This document shows positions 1 through 7,165 of a stretch of DNA of 13,812 nucleotides, in pieces; the stretch's first letter is position 1; each line of letters begins with the position of its first letter. Origin of the DNA: an uncultured Anaerolineaceae bacterium (lineage in GTDB: Bacteria > Chloroflexota > Anaerolineae > Anaerolineales > Anaerolineaceae); contig CALCQT010000550.1 in assembly GCA_937894825.1 (NCBI GenBank), positions 1 to 13,812 of the forward strand, given 5' to 3'. Position numbers and translations under genes: made by a program. A model generated the notes under the pieces. It was not told where the DNA came from. It saw only the letters and a list, made by a program, of their open reading frames with translations, and did no database searches.

Positions 1-396
1 CCCCGATCGCAAAACATGATTGCAATTTTTAATGAAGGATTCCTGGTTCTGTAAATGTTCCAAAACAGATCTGGAAATAACCATATCAACGCTTTCATCG
101 GGCAAAGGAATTTCCTTGGTTACGTCCGCCACAATTTTCTTATCGGCACCCGAGTTTTCTTCCAGCTCCTTGTCAGATATATCAATTGCGTATATTTGAA
201 TACCCGGAAATTCTTCCTTATATTTTGTTATGATACTTTTTTTCCCGCCTCCGATGTCCGCAACAATCTGTCCGGGCGCCATGAACCGGTGAACGGTCTC
301 TTCATAGCGGGCAAAAATATCATCTTTTGTGAAGGGAGCTATCGAACCAATTTTTCGAGAAATATGCTGATTGACATTAATAAAAGTTCTTAACAT
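1..396 (-). CDS. SAM-dependent class I methyltransferase, N-terminal part (3' end cut by window)
   Basis: Translating the minus strand from the ATG at 394-396 gives 132 codons with no stop, running off the left edge, so only the N-terminal half is present. The product looks like a Methyltransf_11/25-type class I methyltransferase, which moves a methyl group from S-adenosylmethionine to a substrate. Residues about 48-54 read ADIGGGK, the glycine-rich motif I. The end of strand 2 reads YAIDIS, whose acidic residue would bind the ribose. A later stretch with IPLPDESVDMVIS and RSVLEHL matches the motif around strand 4 and the following helix. A G-rich stretch (TGGGGT) about nine bases before the ATG is a weak ribosome site. 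As the last visible gene of the polysaccharide cluster it may methylate a sugar or precursor, but the substrate cannot be read from the sequence. The family is fairly sure; the role is inference. Confidence 0.85.
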   Translation of the reverse strand, partial: MLRTFINVNQHISRKIGSIAPFTKDDIFARYEETVHRFMAPGQIVADIGGGKKSIITKYKEEFPGIQIYAIDISDKELEENSGADKKIVADVTKEIPLPDESVDMVISRSVLEHLQNQESFIKNCNHVLRSG

Positions 397-730
397 TTCG
401 GATACCCCATTTGTCTTCTCTATTAAAAAAATGTATGGGCATATTCATTTAACGCCTCATACGATACTTAAGCCCGTCTTATGCTGACTATTTTCGTTTT
501 TCAATGGGTCATGGCGAACTGTTCTATCCGCCGACAAGCTGAATGACGCAGACGACCCAGTGAACCAGGTCGCGCGGGATAGCAGCAGTGCAGATGATCG
601 CAACCTCACAGGCGATACTGTCCGGCAATATATTTTGAGCCATCGTGTCGAAGGTTATTCCAGGAATGTACGGCGGGGGATGATCAGAGAATCCATTCTT
701 TTGTTTTCGAATTGGCAAACGCCTGTTGCC
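397..730. other. 334-base gap without a convincing gene
   Basis: This lies between the flippase stop and the methyltransferase start. The part next to the methyltransferase (about 397-500) is A+T-rich and the part next to the flippase (about 510-660) is clearly richer in G+C. On the minus strand a 64-codon frame is open from a TTG near 718 to a TAG at 524-526, and a plus-strand frame is open across part of the same stretch. Neither has a good ribosome site, a recognisable motif or convincing codon use. I see no strong hairpin followed by a T-run. It could be a decayed gene remnant or simply spacer. Confidence 0.4.
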
Positions 731-2287
731 TTACTGGTGATCCGCCGCCGAAAAGCGGGACTTCAGGCTGCGAAAAACTCCGCTCAGTTTCTCAACAAGG
801 TATTGAAATTCAGGAGTTCTGTAAAAAAAGATTATGAAAATTGCATTGGGGATAACAGCGCAGAGTAACCCTTTGATCAGTAGCCCGCTCCATCCGCTTT
901 GCGGAACGAATCCGGTTATCCAAACTGTAATCAGGCAGGCGATTACTCCGATCAACGTATATTCGAAATATTTCCTGAAATAGGCGCTTAACTTTTGTCT
1001 CAGAACATACCTATACAATACGTAGGGCTCAACCCAAAAACAGGTCGTCAGCGTACTGATGATGGTACCCAAGAAAATCCCCGCCACGCCCATCTTCAGT
1101 GCCAGCGGAATCGTTGTCGCAACTTTGATAACGCTTTCCGCCAGTGGCTTATAACGATCAATCCAGTATAACCCGGCGGCATCTCGATAAGTCAATATCG
1201 CCCTTCGCATCCCACTGATATAAAAGGTGATTACGATCAATATTACTACTGGCAGTTCAAAAATCAGATCTTCGCCGAACGAGAGGGCAATAAAAGGATT
1301 TAACAGTACCAACAAAGCGACAGCACAGAAAGCGAACACCCAGAAGCCGACGAAATTGGTCGCCTGAAAAGTCCTGTAAAGTTTTTCCCGATCCGCTTCC
1401 GTCTCACTCGCGTTCAGGTTGCCAACGCTGGCGACAACGGATTGAAAAATCTGGCTTGTGACCATCTTAATAGCGTTTGTGACCAGCTCATAATTGGAAA
1501 AAATGCCCACCGCGGTCAGATTCACAAACTTGGCCATAAAAATATTGTTGGAGGCAGTAACAAAAATCTCACCGATTTTGTGGAATAGCATGGCGCCGAC
1601 ATTCTTTTTAATTCCGGTGACTGTCTGCGGGTCGACTTTTCGCACGTTCTTTTCGGACAGGAAAGGGTACATACGGTCAGCTTTTCGCGAGACCAGATAA
1701 TTCTCCAACCAGGTGCTGAAGACCTGCAGCAGCAGAAACAGAATGTAATTCCGGGTCAGGACCAGGATCAGGATTTGACCGACATTCAGCAGGATGTAAA
1801 AACCGTAGCGGTAAATGGTCGCGATATAACGTTTCTGGTCAGTGATGATCAGCGAACGCTTATAGGAATACAGGTAAGAGACGGCCGTGTTCGCGACGAA
1901 CAGCAGGTAAATCAGATTCAGCCGGGGGATATCCGGCAGATCATTGATCAGTGCCGGATAAAAGGGCGTGAACGCCAGACCCAGCGCAAAAATGAGCAGG
2001 CCGATGAGCATATAAGCCCTTTTGTAGAGCTGCATCAGGCTCTTGACTTTCTCGGTATCGTTTTCCGCCAGCGGTTTATACAGGCTGAATACCATAGCTG
2101 GTCCGACACCCAGCTCGACCAGAGCAAGCATGGTAAGCAGGTTGGTGAACAATCCGTTGAGCCCGAGGTATTCCGCATCCAAGTAGCGCAGAAAGACGAT
2201 GCGTGCCAGATAACTGACGATCAGCCCGAAAATTTGGCCAATGAGGGCAACGATCAGATTTTTAATCGAACTTCTGGTTCGCTGCAT
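731..2287 (-). CDS. wzx: Wzx-type polysaccharide flippase (MOP superfamily)
   Basis: This 518-residue integral membrane protein is about the usual length for Wzx/polysaccharide-synthesis transporters and has roughly 12-14 hydrophobic helices spread over its whole length. The N-terminus (TRSSIKNLIVALIGQIFGL, then RYLDAEYLGLNGLF at about 34-47) follows the pattern of this transporter group in Gram-positive-like capsule clusters: a short basic start, helix 1, then a conserved LGxEYLGLNxLF segment. The role is to flip the lipid-linked repeat unit from the inner to the outer face of the cytoplasmic membrane before polymerisation. The ATG at 2285-2287 has no visible ribosome site, but it lies 26 bases inside the end of the polymerase gene, so translational coupling is likely. 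Its G+C content is higher than that of the polymerase and GT2 genes upstream, suggesting a separate origin. No truncation or frameshift is seen. Confidence 0.9.
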   Translation of the reverse strand: MQRTRSSIKNLIVALIGQIFGLIVSYLARIVFLRYLDAEYLGLNGLFTNLLTMLALVELGVGPAMVFSLYKPLAENDTEKVKSLMQLYKRAYMLIGLLIFALGLAFTPFYPALINDLPDIPRLNLIYLLFVANTAVSYLYSYKRSLIITDQKRYIATIYRYGFYILLNVGQILILVLTRNYILFLLLQVFSTWLENYLVSRKADRMYPFLSEKNVRKVDPQTVTGIKKNVGAMLFHKIGEIFVTASNNIFMAKFVNLTAVGIFSNYELVTNAIKMVTSQIFQSVVASVGNLNASETEADREKLYRTFQATNFVGFWVFAFCAVALLVLLNPFIALSFGEDLIFELPVVILIVITFYISGMRRAILTYRDAAGLYWIDRYKPLAESVIKVATTIPLALKMGVAGIFLGTIISTLTTCFWVEPYVLYRYVLRQKLSAYFRKYFEYTLIGVIACLITVWITGFVPQSGWSGLLIKGLLCAVIPNAIFIIFFYRTPEFQYLVEKLSGVFRSLKSRFSAADHQ

Positions 2288-3524
2288 GGCTATTTGGTTG
2301 ACTAAAGGGGGGAGGAGAGCTAAAAAGGTTTTTTTTGTGATGAGCAGACCGGATTTTTCGCTTTGAAAAAGAGGAGTGTTGATTTATAATCTGTGGGGTT
2401 TTGCAGGAAAGTATAATTAGGACATAATATAGAAGCAAATTATAGGCTTCCTGCGTGAACATAATCCAAAAGGCAAACAATGAAACGGAAAGAACGCCTG
2501 CGATCGGGTTATTTCTCTGACGATATAGGACAATTACGGCATAAATCAGGATACTCAAAAAAAGGATCGTGCCAATAATCCCCTGTTGAAAAGATACTTG
2601 CAGGAATTGATTGTGAGCATTTACAGCATTAAGTAAAATCATATTTGTTTCAGTTTCCAACACCCCATAACCAAAAATGGAATTGTTTTTTATTAGCTCG
2701 ATAGCGCGATCCCATACATAAACACGTCCGGTAAAAGTTAAATCTCTGTTTAACATATTAGTCACAATTGTCCGCAGAATTCCATTCTGAATTTGGAATA
2801 TTATTACCGAAAGAAAAAAAAGGAATGTGATCAATGAAAAAGTCACAGAATTAAAAAGGAATCCCCAATATTTATTTTGAAACAAAAGTAAATAACCTAA
2901 AATGATTGTAAATCCTACAACTGAGGTGGCGGACCAGGTGATAAATATAGTTACAGAAGAAATAAGTAATGATAATAATTCTAAAATCCAGTTTCTTGTG
3001 CCCCAGATGGACATGATTTTTGCAAATATTATACAAGGTAATAAGATTCCGATATGGTTGTTCCTGTATCCTAAAAACCAGTTCATCGTGTATCCGCCTG
3101 ATAAATTTGTATATAATCCTTCTGGGAATACAAAAACTGTGACCAAGTTGATTGCGGCAAGAATAATTGTGACCCAGAATAGGCCTTTAAATAAAGTAAA
3201 ACTATCTCCGTTATTTACACAAAGCTCTGTTAACATACAAAGACCAATAATTGAGCCACTATTTACAAGCACACTCCAATAATCCCCCCTACTTATTATT
3301 GTGGAATAGAATAATGATAATTGAGATAAAATTATTAACAACATGATTCTAGAGATTTTATGCTGTCGGAAAAATAAAAATAAAATAATGAGAAAAGATA
3401 ATACTTTCCAAAGGTCAAAAATGGTATCAATAAATTTCCAGCTATCGAAATTCTCAATAGCAGCCGGTTTCAGGAAGGGGATGACCAGGAAGATTAAAAG
3501 AGATTTTCTGTTCGTAATACTCAT
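2262..3524 (-). CDS. wzy: Wzy-type polysaccharide polymerase (O-antigen ligase/polymerase family)
   Basis: The protein is 420 residues from the ATG at 3522-3524. An in-frame TTG at 3539 would add five residues, and neither start has a strong ribosome site. About ten hydrophobic segments cover residues 8-375. The Wzy_C-like signature is visible at residues 265-287 (TGRVYVW, then a helix and NNSIFGYG), followed by NAHNQFLQ at 302-309 and QQGIIG, the usual layout around the large periplasmic loop. The enzyme would join flipped repeat units outside the membrane. The cytoplasmic tail after residue 380 is odd: it is lysine/arginine/serine/proline-rich, unlike the usual short tail, and is encoded through a run of eight A (2329-2336 on the minus strand) and a C-run. 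The gene is very A+T-rich, as is common for Wzy, and overlaps the flippase start by 26 bases. Confidence 0.88.
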   Translation of the reverse strand: MSITNRKSLLIFLVIPFLKPAAIENFDSWKFIDTIFDLWKVLSFLIILFLFFRQHKISRIMLLIILSQLSLFYSTIISRGDYWSVLVNSGSIIGLCMLTELCVNNGDSFTLFKGLFWVTIILAAINLVTVFVFPEGLYTNLSGGYTMNWFLGYRNNHIGILLPCIIFAKIMSIWGTRNWILELLSLLISSVTIFITWSATSVVGFTIILGYLLLFQNKYWGFLFNSVTFSLITFLFFLSVIIFQIQNGILRTIVTNMLNRDLTFTGRVYVWDRAIELIKNNSIFGYGVLETETNMILLNAVNAHNQFLQVSFQQGIIGTILFLSILIYAVIVLYRQRNNPIAGVLSVSLFAFWIMFTQEAYNLLLYYVLIILSCKTPQIINQHSSFSKRKIRSAHHKKNLFSSPPPFSQPNSHAANQKFD

Positions 3525-3605
3525 CAAGTTTTCTTTCAATAAATTAAATTCTCATAGTTTCATGTAGAATATTTTCCGATAATGACTAATTTAGTAATTA
3601 ACTGT

Positions 3606-3624
3606 TGTGGAAAAATATTCCACA
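3606..3624. repeat. Perfect 7-bp inverted repeat (hairpin) between GT2 and wzy
   Basis: TGTGGAA and TTCCACA flank a five-base loop in the 148-base gap between the GT2 stop (3688) and the polymerase start. On the minus strand, where transcription runs, the stem is not followed by a T-run, so it does not look like a classic intrinsic terminator. On the plus strand a T-run follows eight bases later, but there is no plus-strand gene to terminate. It may be an RNA-processing or attenuation hairpin, or chance in A+T-rich DNA. Confidence 0.4.
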
Positions 3625-3687
3625 CTTGATATTTTTTCTCGTTTTACCTAGTGAAATCATTCTGGCCTGTTTTGTTTATTTTATCGT

Positions 3688-4749
3688 TTATCCTGATTGA
3701 ATTGAAATGTATTTGTTTATTATGTTTTCTTTCAGCCAGTAGGCACAATAAAAGAAAATAGAATTGCTATTTCGTAGTAGTAGAATACCTATCTTAGTAT
3801 TAAAAGGGATCTCTTTAATACTAATTTCTTCCGCCGCATCGCGGATATGATATTCTTGGATGAAAGCTTTAAGCTTCCTGATTTTTTCAGATAATGAAAG
3901 TGGGTTTTCTGGTTTTAAAAGGTATAACTTCAGAAATTCCCCTGTTCGAGCAACGATGCGAAGCAGGCGTGCTTGCATGAATTCAGGATCATTAGCATGT
4001 TGAGAAAAGAAATACTGTTCAAAAGCTTGATGCGCTTGATTAAGGAGTAACTCGATTTGCGGATTATATCGTGTAGTGATTTGCTCCGGATTTCTGGTCC
4101 GATAATATAAAGGGACCTTAATATACTTAATAATGTTAACCGTCTTTAGATCTAAGATGCGTAAGAAGAAGAGATGATCCTCGTTTATATGTAATTCCTC
4201 AGGAAAATATACCCCACGAAGAATTTCTTTTTTATATGCTTTGAATGGAGCCCCTCCGCCAGTTGCTTGCGCACAAAACAACGATGGCGCAATAACCTGT
4301 AGTTGCAGCTTTTTTATATCTCTCCTATCTGAATAAATAAACGGTTCGTGATAAAGAAAAATGGGAATAATGGGTTTATTTTCGCGAAATAAATAAAAAT
4401 CAAAAATGAGAATATCAATTTTTCCGTCCTTCGCAATTTCAGTAAAAATTATCTCAAATGCATTCTTGTCAAAAAAGTCGTCCGAATCCGCAAAAGTGAT
4501 CCATTCTCCTGTTACAACATTCAACCCAGCATTCCGAGCTGCGGATACCCCGGCATTTTTTTGGTGGATTACTGTGATTCGCGAATCTCTCGCGGCATAT
4601 TGGTCGCAGATGTTAGGACAGTTGTCCAAGGACCCATCATTGATAAGGATAAGCTCAAAATCTTCAAAGGATTGGCCCAGAATACTATCAATACATCGCG
4701 ATAAATATTTTTCAACATTATACACAGGAACAATCACCGATAAGAACAT
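3688..4749 (-). CDS. Family 2 glycosyltransferase (GT-A fold)
   Basis: The start is fixed at the ATG at 4747-4749 because GGAG (4755-4758) sits five A bases upstream and the family's N-terminal strand begins at once with LSVIVPVYNVEKYL. A longer frame reaching 4848 lacks this support. The 353-residue product has a GT2 domain in residues 3-110: ELILINDGS (about 32-40), then NAGVSAARNAGL (65-76) and the metal/nucleotide-binding DSD at 88-90. HINEDHLFFL near 188-197 carries the acidic pair expected at the catalytic base. A C-terminal part of about 150 residues is variable and has a hydrophobic patch near 320-335. It should transfer a sugar from a nucleotide donor to the lipid-linked repeat unit on the cytoplasmic side; the donor cannot be read. 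The gene is A+T-rich and separated from its upstream neighbour by 357 bases. Confidence 0.9.
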   Translation of the reverse strand: MFLSVIVPVYNVEKYLSRCIDSILGQSFEDFELILINDGSLDNCPNICDQYAARDSRITVIHQKNAGVSAARNAGLNVVTGEWITFADSDDFFDKNAFEIIFTEIAKDGKIDILIFDFYLFRENKPIIPIFLYHEPFIYSDRRDIKKLQLQVIAPSLFCAQATGGGAPFKAYKKEILRGVYFPEELHINEDHLFFLRILDLKTVNIIKYIKVPLYYRTRNPEQITTRYNPQIELLLNQAHQAFEQYFFSQHANDPEFMQARLLRIVARTGEFLKLYLLKPENPLSLSEKIRKLKAFIQEYHIRDAAEEISIKEIPFNTKIGILLLRNSNSIFFYCAYWLKENIINKYISIQSG

Positions 4750-5106
4750 TTTTTCTCCGAAAAGTAAAACTGATGAGACTAATACTTTTTGCACCTTTGT
4801 TATAAATAGAATAATCTTAAAGATATTACTATGGGACACTTTAGGCAATTTTATTTTTATTGTTTTGCCAGGTATGGAAATTCAATGTGTTTCAGAAATG
4901 TCAACGTTACACATTCTGGATGCAGAGATAATGAGTCCCTTATAGTATTTCTGTGGTTAATAGGAAATGTGAAGCATTTAGGCATATAAACCGAATGAGC
5001 TTATCAAAGTGCATTATCAGCTACCGCTACATTTCGCAGTGAATAGAATGTATAAAATTACCAGGCTTTCTCATCGATTATTACATTTGCTGTAGTCATG
5101 TTCTAT
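4750..5106. other. 357-base A+T-rich gap within the cluster
   Basis: No open frame with a start, a ribosome site and a family resemblance is seen on either strand. The most that appears is a 13-codon minus-strand frame just after the TupA-like gene. A TTGACA hexamer on the minus strand (4899-4904) lacks a matching -10 box at the usual distance. The gap is much longer than the spacing between most other genes here. It could hold an internal promoter for the GT2-wzy-wzx part, or be the scar of a lost gene, but I cannot point to a specific signal. Confidence 0.4.
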
Positions 5107-6009
5107 TTAATGCTCAAAAGCGACAGGTAAATCTAGCCATTCTCCGAAAATAGAATCGAATTTAGCTGGTTCAAACTTCTCCATACCGGAAAAATGATAG
5201 AATGTCAGCTCTCCAAAATAAACTGCCTCGTAGATGTTATAAAAATCAACCCGCACATGGGGTATTCCGGCTGATAGCTTTTCAGCTAATTGGATCATTT
5301 GCTCAAATCTTTCAGGTTTTTTTAAGACTTTAGTGCTGTTTTTATAGTGTTGCATAAAAGGGAGATGATTGAATTTTAAATCAAAAAAATCAAACCTTGT
5401 ATCCACATCCCTGCCCGTTGCGACGAACATAGCCTGCGGTTTCCCATCAAAACAAAAAAACTTATAATCTTTGAGTTCAATTCCTGATTCATCCACCATA
5501 TAGTCTTCGCAAATAATGCGTGGTGTAACATTTTGGTAACAATATTCGCGCCCAATCATAAAAAAATTTCTCTTCATGCATTTATTTATTTTATTTCTTG
5601 CGGCATCAATATTAAATTGGGCTCTATCCCTGCAAATTACCAGCCCTCCTGAATCGTGAGTGCATTTTAGTACAAACTTATCTGGTAGTTTCGTGAAATC
5701 TATATCATCAAAGTTGTCCCAAACACCTAATAATGGAATTAAATATTCTTCGCCAATCGTGTTAACTATATATTTTCGTACTTCGTATTTGTCAGATAGG
5801 CTGGTGTAAAGAGGGTTCCGATCATGAAGTTTCAACCATTGAATTTTCTCATTATATGTCTGCGGATTTGTAAGATTCAGTTTTTTTCCAAAAGCTATGC
5901 GATAATATAATTGCAGATATGTCTGATCGGGAATCCAGTCAAACCAGTTTCGCCTTGCTAGATACAAAAGCACATTGCCCGGATTTTTTAAGTACTTTAA
6001 TGCTTTCAT
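5107..6009 (-). CDS. TupA-like ATP-grasp family protein
   Basis: The 300-residue protein matches the ATPgrasp_TupA pattern throughout, named after TupA of teichuronopeptide synthesis and often mislabelled as a glycosyltransferase. Visible landmarks are NPQTYNEKIQWLKLHDRNPLY (48-68, the family's N-terminal signature, seen here as two adjacent parts), SDKYEVRKYI (72-81), FVLKCTHDSGG with the likely ATP-binding Lys115, EDY at 168-170, DYKFFCFDGKP (181-191), VRVDFYN (252-258) and GELTFYHFSG (266-275) carrying metal ligands. ATP-grasp enzymes typically form an amide or similar bond through an acyl-phosphate, so a role in attaching an amino acid or peptide to the polysaccharide is plausible but not shown. 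The start is strongly supported by GAGGAG (6014-6019) four bases before the ATG. It is complete and undamaged. Confidence 0.9.
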   Translation of the reverse strand: MKALKYLKNPGNVLLYLARRNWFDWIPDQTYLQLYYRIAFGKKLNLTNPQTYNEKIQWLKLHDRNPLYTSLSDKYEVRKYIVNTIGEEYLIPLLGVWDNFDDIDFTKLPDKFVLKCTHDSGGLVICRDRAQFNIDAARNKINKCMKRNFFMIGREYCYQNVTPRIICEDYMVDESGIELKDYKFFCFDGKPQAMFVATGRDVDTRFDFFDLKFNHLPFMQHYKNSTKVLKKPERFEQMIQLAEKLSAGIPHVRVDFYNIYEAVYFGELTFYHFSGMEKFEPAKFDSIFGEWLDLPVAFEH

Positions 6010-6013
6010 AATA

Positions 6014-6019
6014 CTCCTC
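6014..6019 (-). promoter_or_regulatory. Ribosome binding site of the TupA-like gene
   Basis: GAGGAG followed by TATT and the ATG at 6007-6009. This is one of the clearest Shine-Dalgarno sequences in the window and fixes the start. Confidence 0.75.
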
Positions 6020-6222
6020 GCAAAGAATTAATTTACTTATTTAGAAGTGGGGATTTAATCGAAATCCGTTTTTATTGGTATTTCGGCCGTTTATTCAAAA
6101 GTTATAATCCGATAAATGGAAGTAAGAAATACTTTTCAAAAATATAAAATCCTGCTTCCGAAAATTTTGAATTCGGCAGGCTTCCCGTCATTTTCCTCGT
6201 TGCATTAAACAGATAATTTATT

Positions 6223-7056
6223 TTAAAAATTTTGTTCCATAATAGCTTGTATCTTGTCGGAGTTTCCCCATACACCTGGTGAATCATATTCCCTGTCGGG
6301 GTATGCCCCATAAAGTAACTTAATGTTAAATCCCCTGTCCTTAATAAACCATTGGATCTGTTCTGCGAGACTGACTGGCTTCCCTGAGCAAACATTTATA
6401 ATTCCTGTTATTTTGTCTTGGGTACTTGCCTTCACTATTTGCTTTGCCAATTCATATATACTGATAAAGTCGCATTTGTTTTTCCCTGTTGTGAATGGGA
6501 ATTCGTTTTTTCCATCTTCCACTGCTTGCGTGATTTTTGCAAAAATCGAACTTCCATGATGGTCGTCACCATATATGTAATAAGCACGCAACCAATATAA
6601 ATTAAAGTTGAGTTCGCTTGATAATAGCAACAACGACTCACGAAGTGCGTTTTTTGCTATTCCATATTGGGATAATGGATGACATGGCGTGTTCTCATCA
6701 ATAGAGCCTTCCCAATAACCAACCTCATGCATACTACCCATTACTGCAATATTGTGGCATCCTGCAATCGCCATGTTTCTCAAAAAGATGAAGTGATTCG
6801 ACAGGTTCCCCATGTGGGTGGGAGAATTATGTACAAATCCATCGCTCCATGCCAAATGAACGACTAAATCAATTTTGCCAATTTTTGTATAAAGCGAATC
6901 GTCTCCAGAAAAAATATCCACGCTTACTGTATTGGCCCGCTCGTCTACTCCCTTAAAGCTGAAATCACAAGCAAGCACCTCATGTCCTCTATCCAAGAAT
7001 TCCTTAACGACATGCCGCCCAATATATCCAGATGCCCCTGTAACAAATACTTTCAT
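6223..7056 (-). CDS. NAD-dependent epimerase/dehydratase (extended SDR)
   Basis: The frame is open up to about 7122, but the start is placed at the ATG at 7054-7056. GAGGT (7063-7067) lies six bases upstream, and the Rossmann fold begins at once with MKVFVTGASGYIGRHVV. The 277-residue protein has the nucleotide-binding TGASGYIG (6-13), an acidic residue at the end of strand 2 (CDFS, 30-33), DLVVHLAW (63-70), the catalytic serine region MGSMHEVGY (106-114) and the YxxxK pair in YGIAK (Tyr131, Lys135). It is somewhat shorter than typical extended SDRs. It probably epimerises, dehydrates or reduces a nucleotide sugar feeding a glycosyltransferase here; the exact substrate is not evident. It is the only nucleotide-sugar enzyme in the window, so other precursors must come from elsewhere. 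A 109-base gap separates it from the upstream gene. Confidence 0.88.
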   Translation of the reverse strand: MKVFVTGASGYIGRHVVKEFLDRGHEVLACDFSFKGVDERANTVSVDIFSGDDSLYTKIGKIDLVVHLAWSDGFVHNSPTHMGNLSNHFIFLRNMAIAGCHNIAVMGSMHEVGYWEGSIDENTPCHPLSQYGIAKNALRESLLLLSSELNFNLYWLRAYYIYGDDHHGSSIFAKITQAVEDGKNEFPFTTGKNKCDFISIYELAKQIVKASTQDKITGIINVCSGKPVSLAEQIQWFIKDRGFNIKLLYGAYPDREYDSPGVWGNSDKIQAIMEQNF

Positions 7057-7062
7057 ATTTAT

Positions 7063-7067
7063 ACCTC
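7063..7067 (-). promoter_or_regulatory. Ribosome binding site deciding the SDR start
   Basis: GAGGT six bases before the ATG at 7054-7056. It favours this start over an upstream in-frame codon near 7122, which would add about 22 residues outside the Rossmann fold. Confidence 0.7.
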
Positions 7068-7165
7068 GATACTTTCTATTACCTGGTCTGACGACAACGT
7101 GGCTCCTCTGTTCTTTAGACATCTCCCATTTTGGGGAAAGTGTTAACGATCTCCATGTTCGTTAT

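Noticed and set aside
55..393. A 112-codon plus-strand frame at the left edge
   Set aside because: The opposite strand encodes a clear methyltransferase with motif I and later motifs over the same bases.
4750..4848. N-terminal extension of the second GT2 gene
   Set aside because: The GGAG site and the family's own N-terminus both point to the ATG at 4749; the extension resembles no family sequence.
4876..4904. TTGACA on the minus strand as a promoter -35 box
   Set aside because: The hexamer 17 bases on is ATTTCC, which does not match a -10 box.
5014..5025. GGTAGCTGATAA on the minus strand, reminiscent of part of the JUMPstart/ops element
   Set aside because: The full ops core GGCGGTAGCGTG is absent, it lies in mid-cluster, and the organism does not look enterobacterial; chance similarity is more likely.
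6102..6395. A 97-codon minus-strand frame overlapping the SDR gene end
   Set aside because: Most of it is the SDR gene read in another frame; the remainder has no motif or ribosome site.
7057..7122. N-terminal extension of the SDR gene
   Set aside because: The extra 22 residues fall before the Rossmann fold, and a good GAGGT ribosome site precedes the internal ATG.
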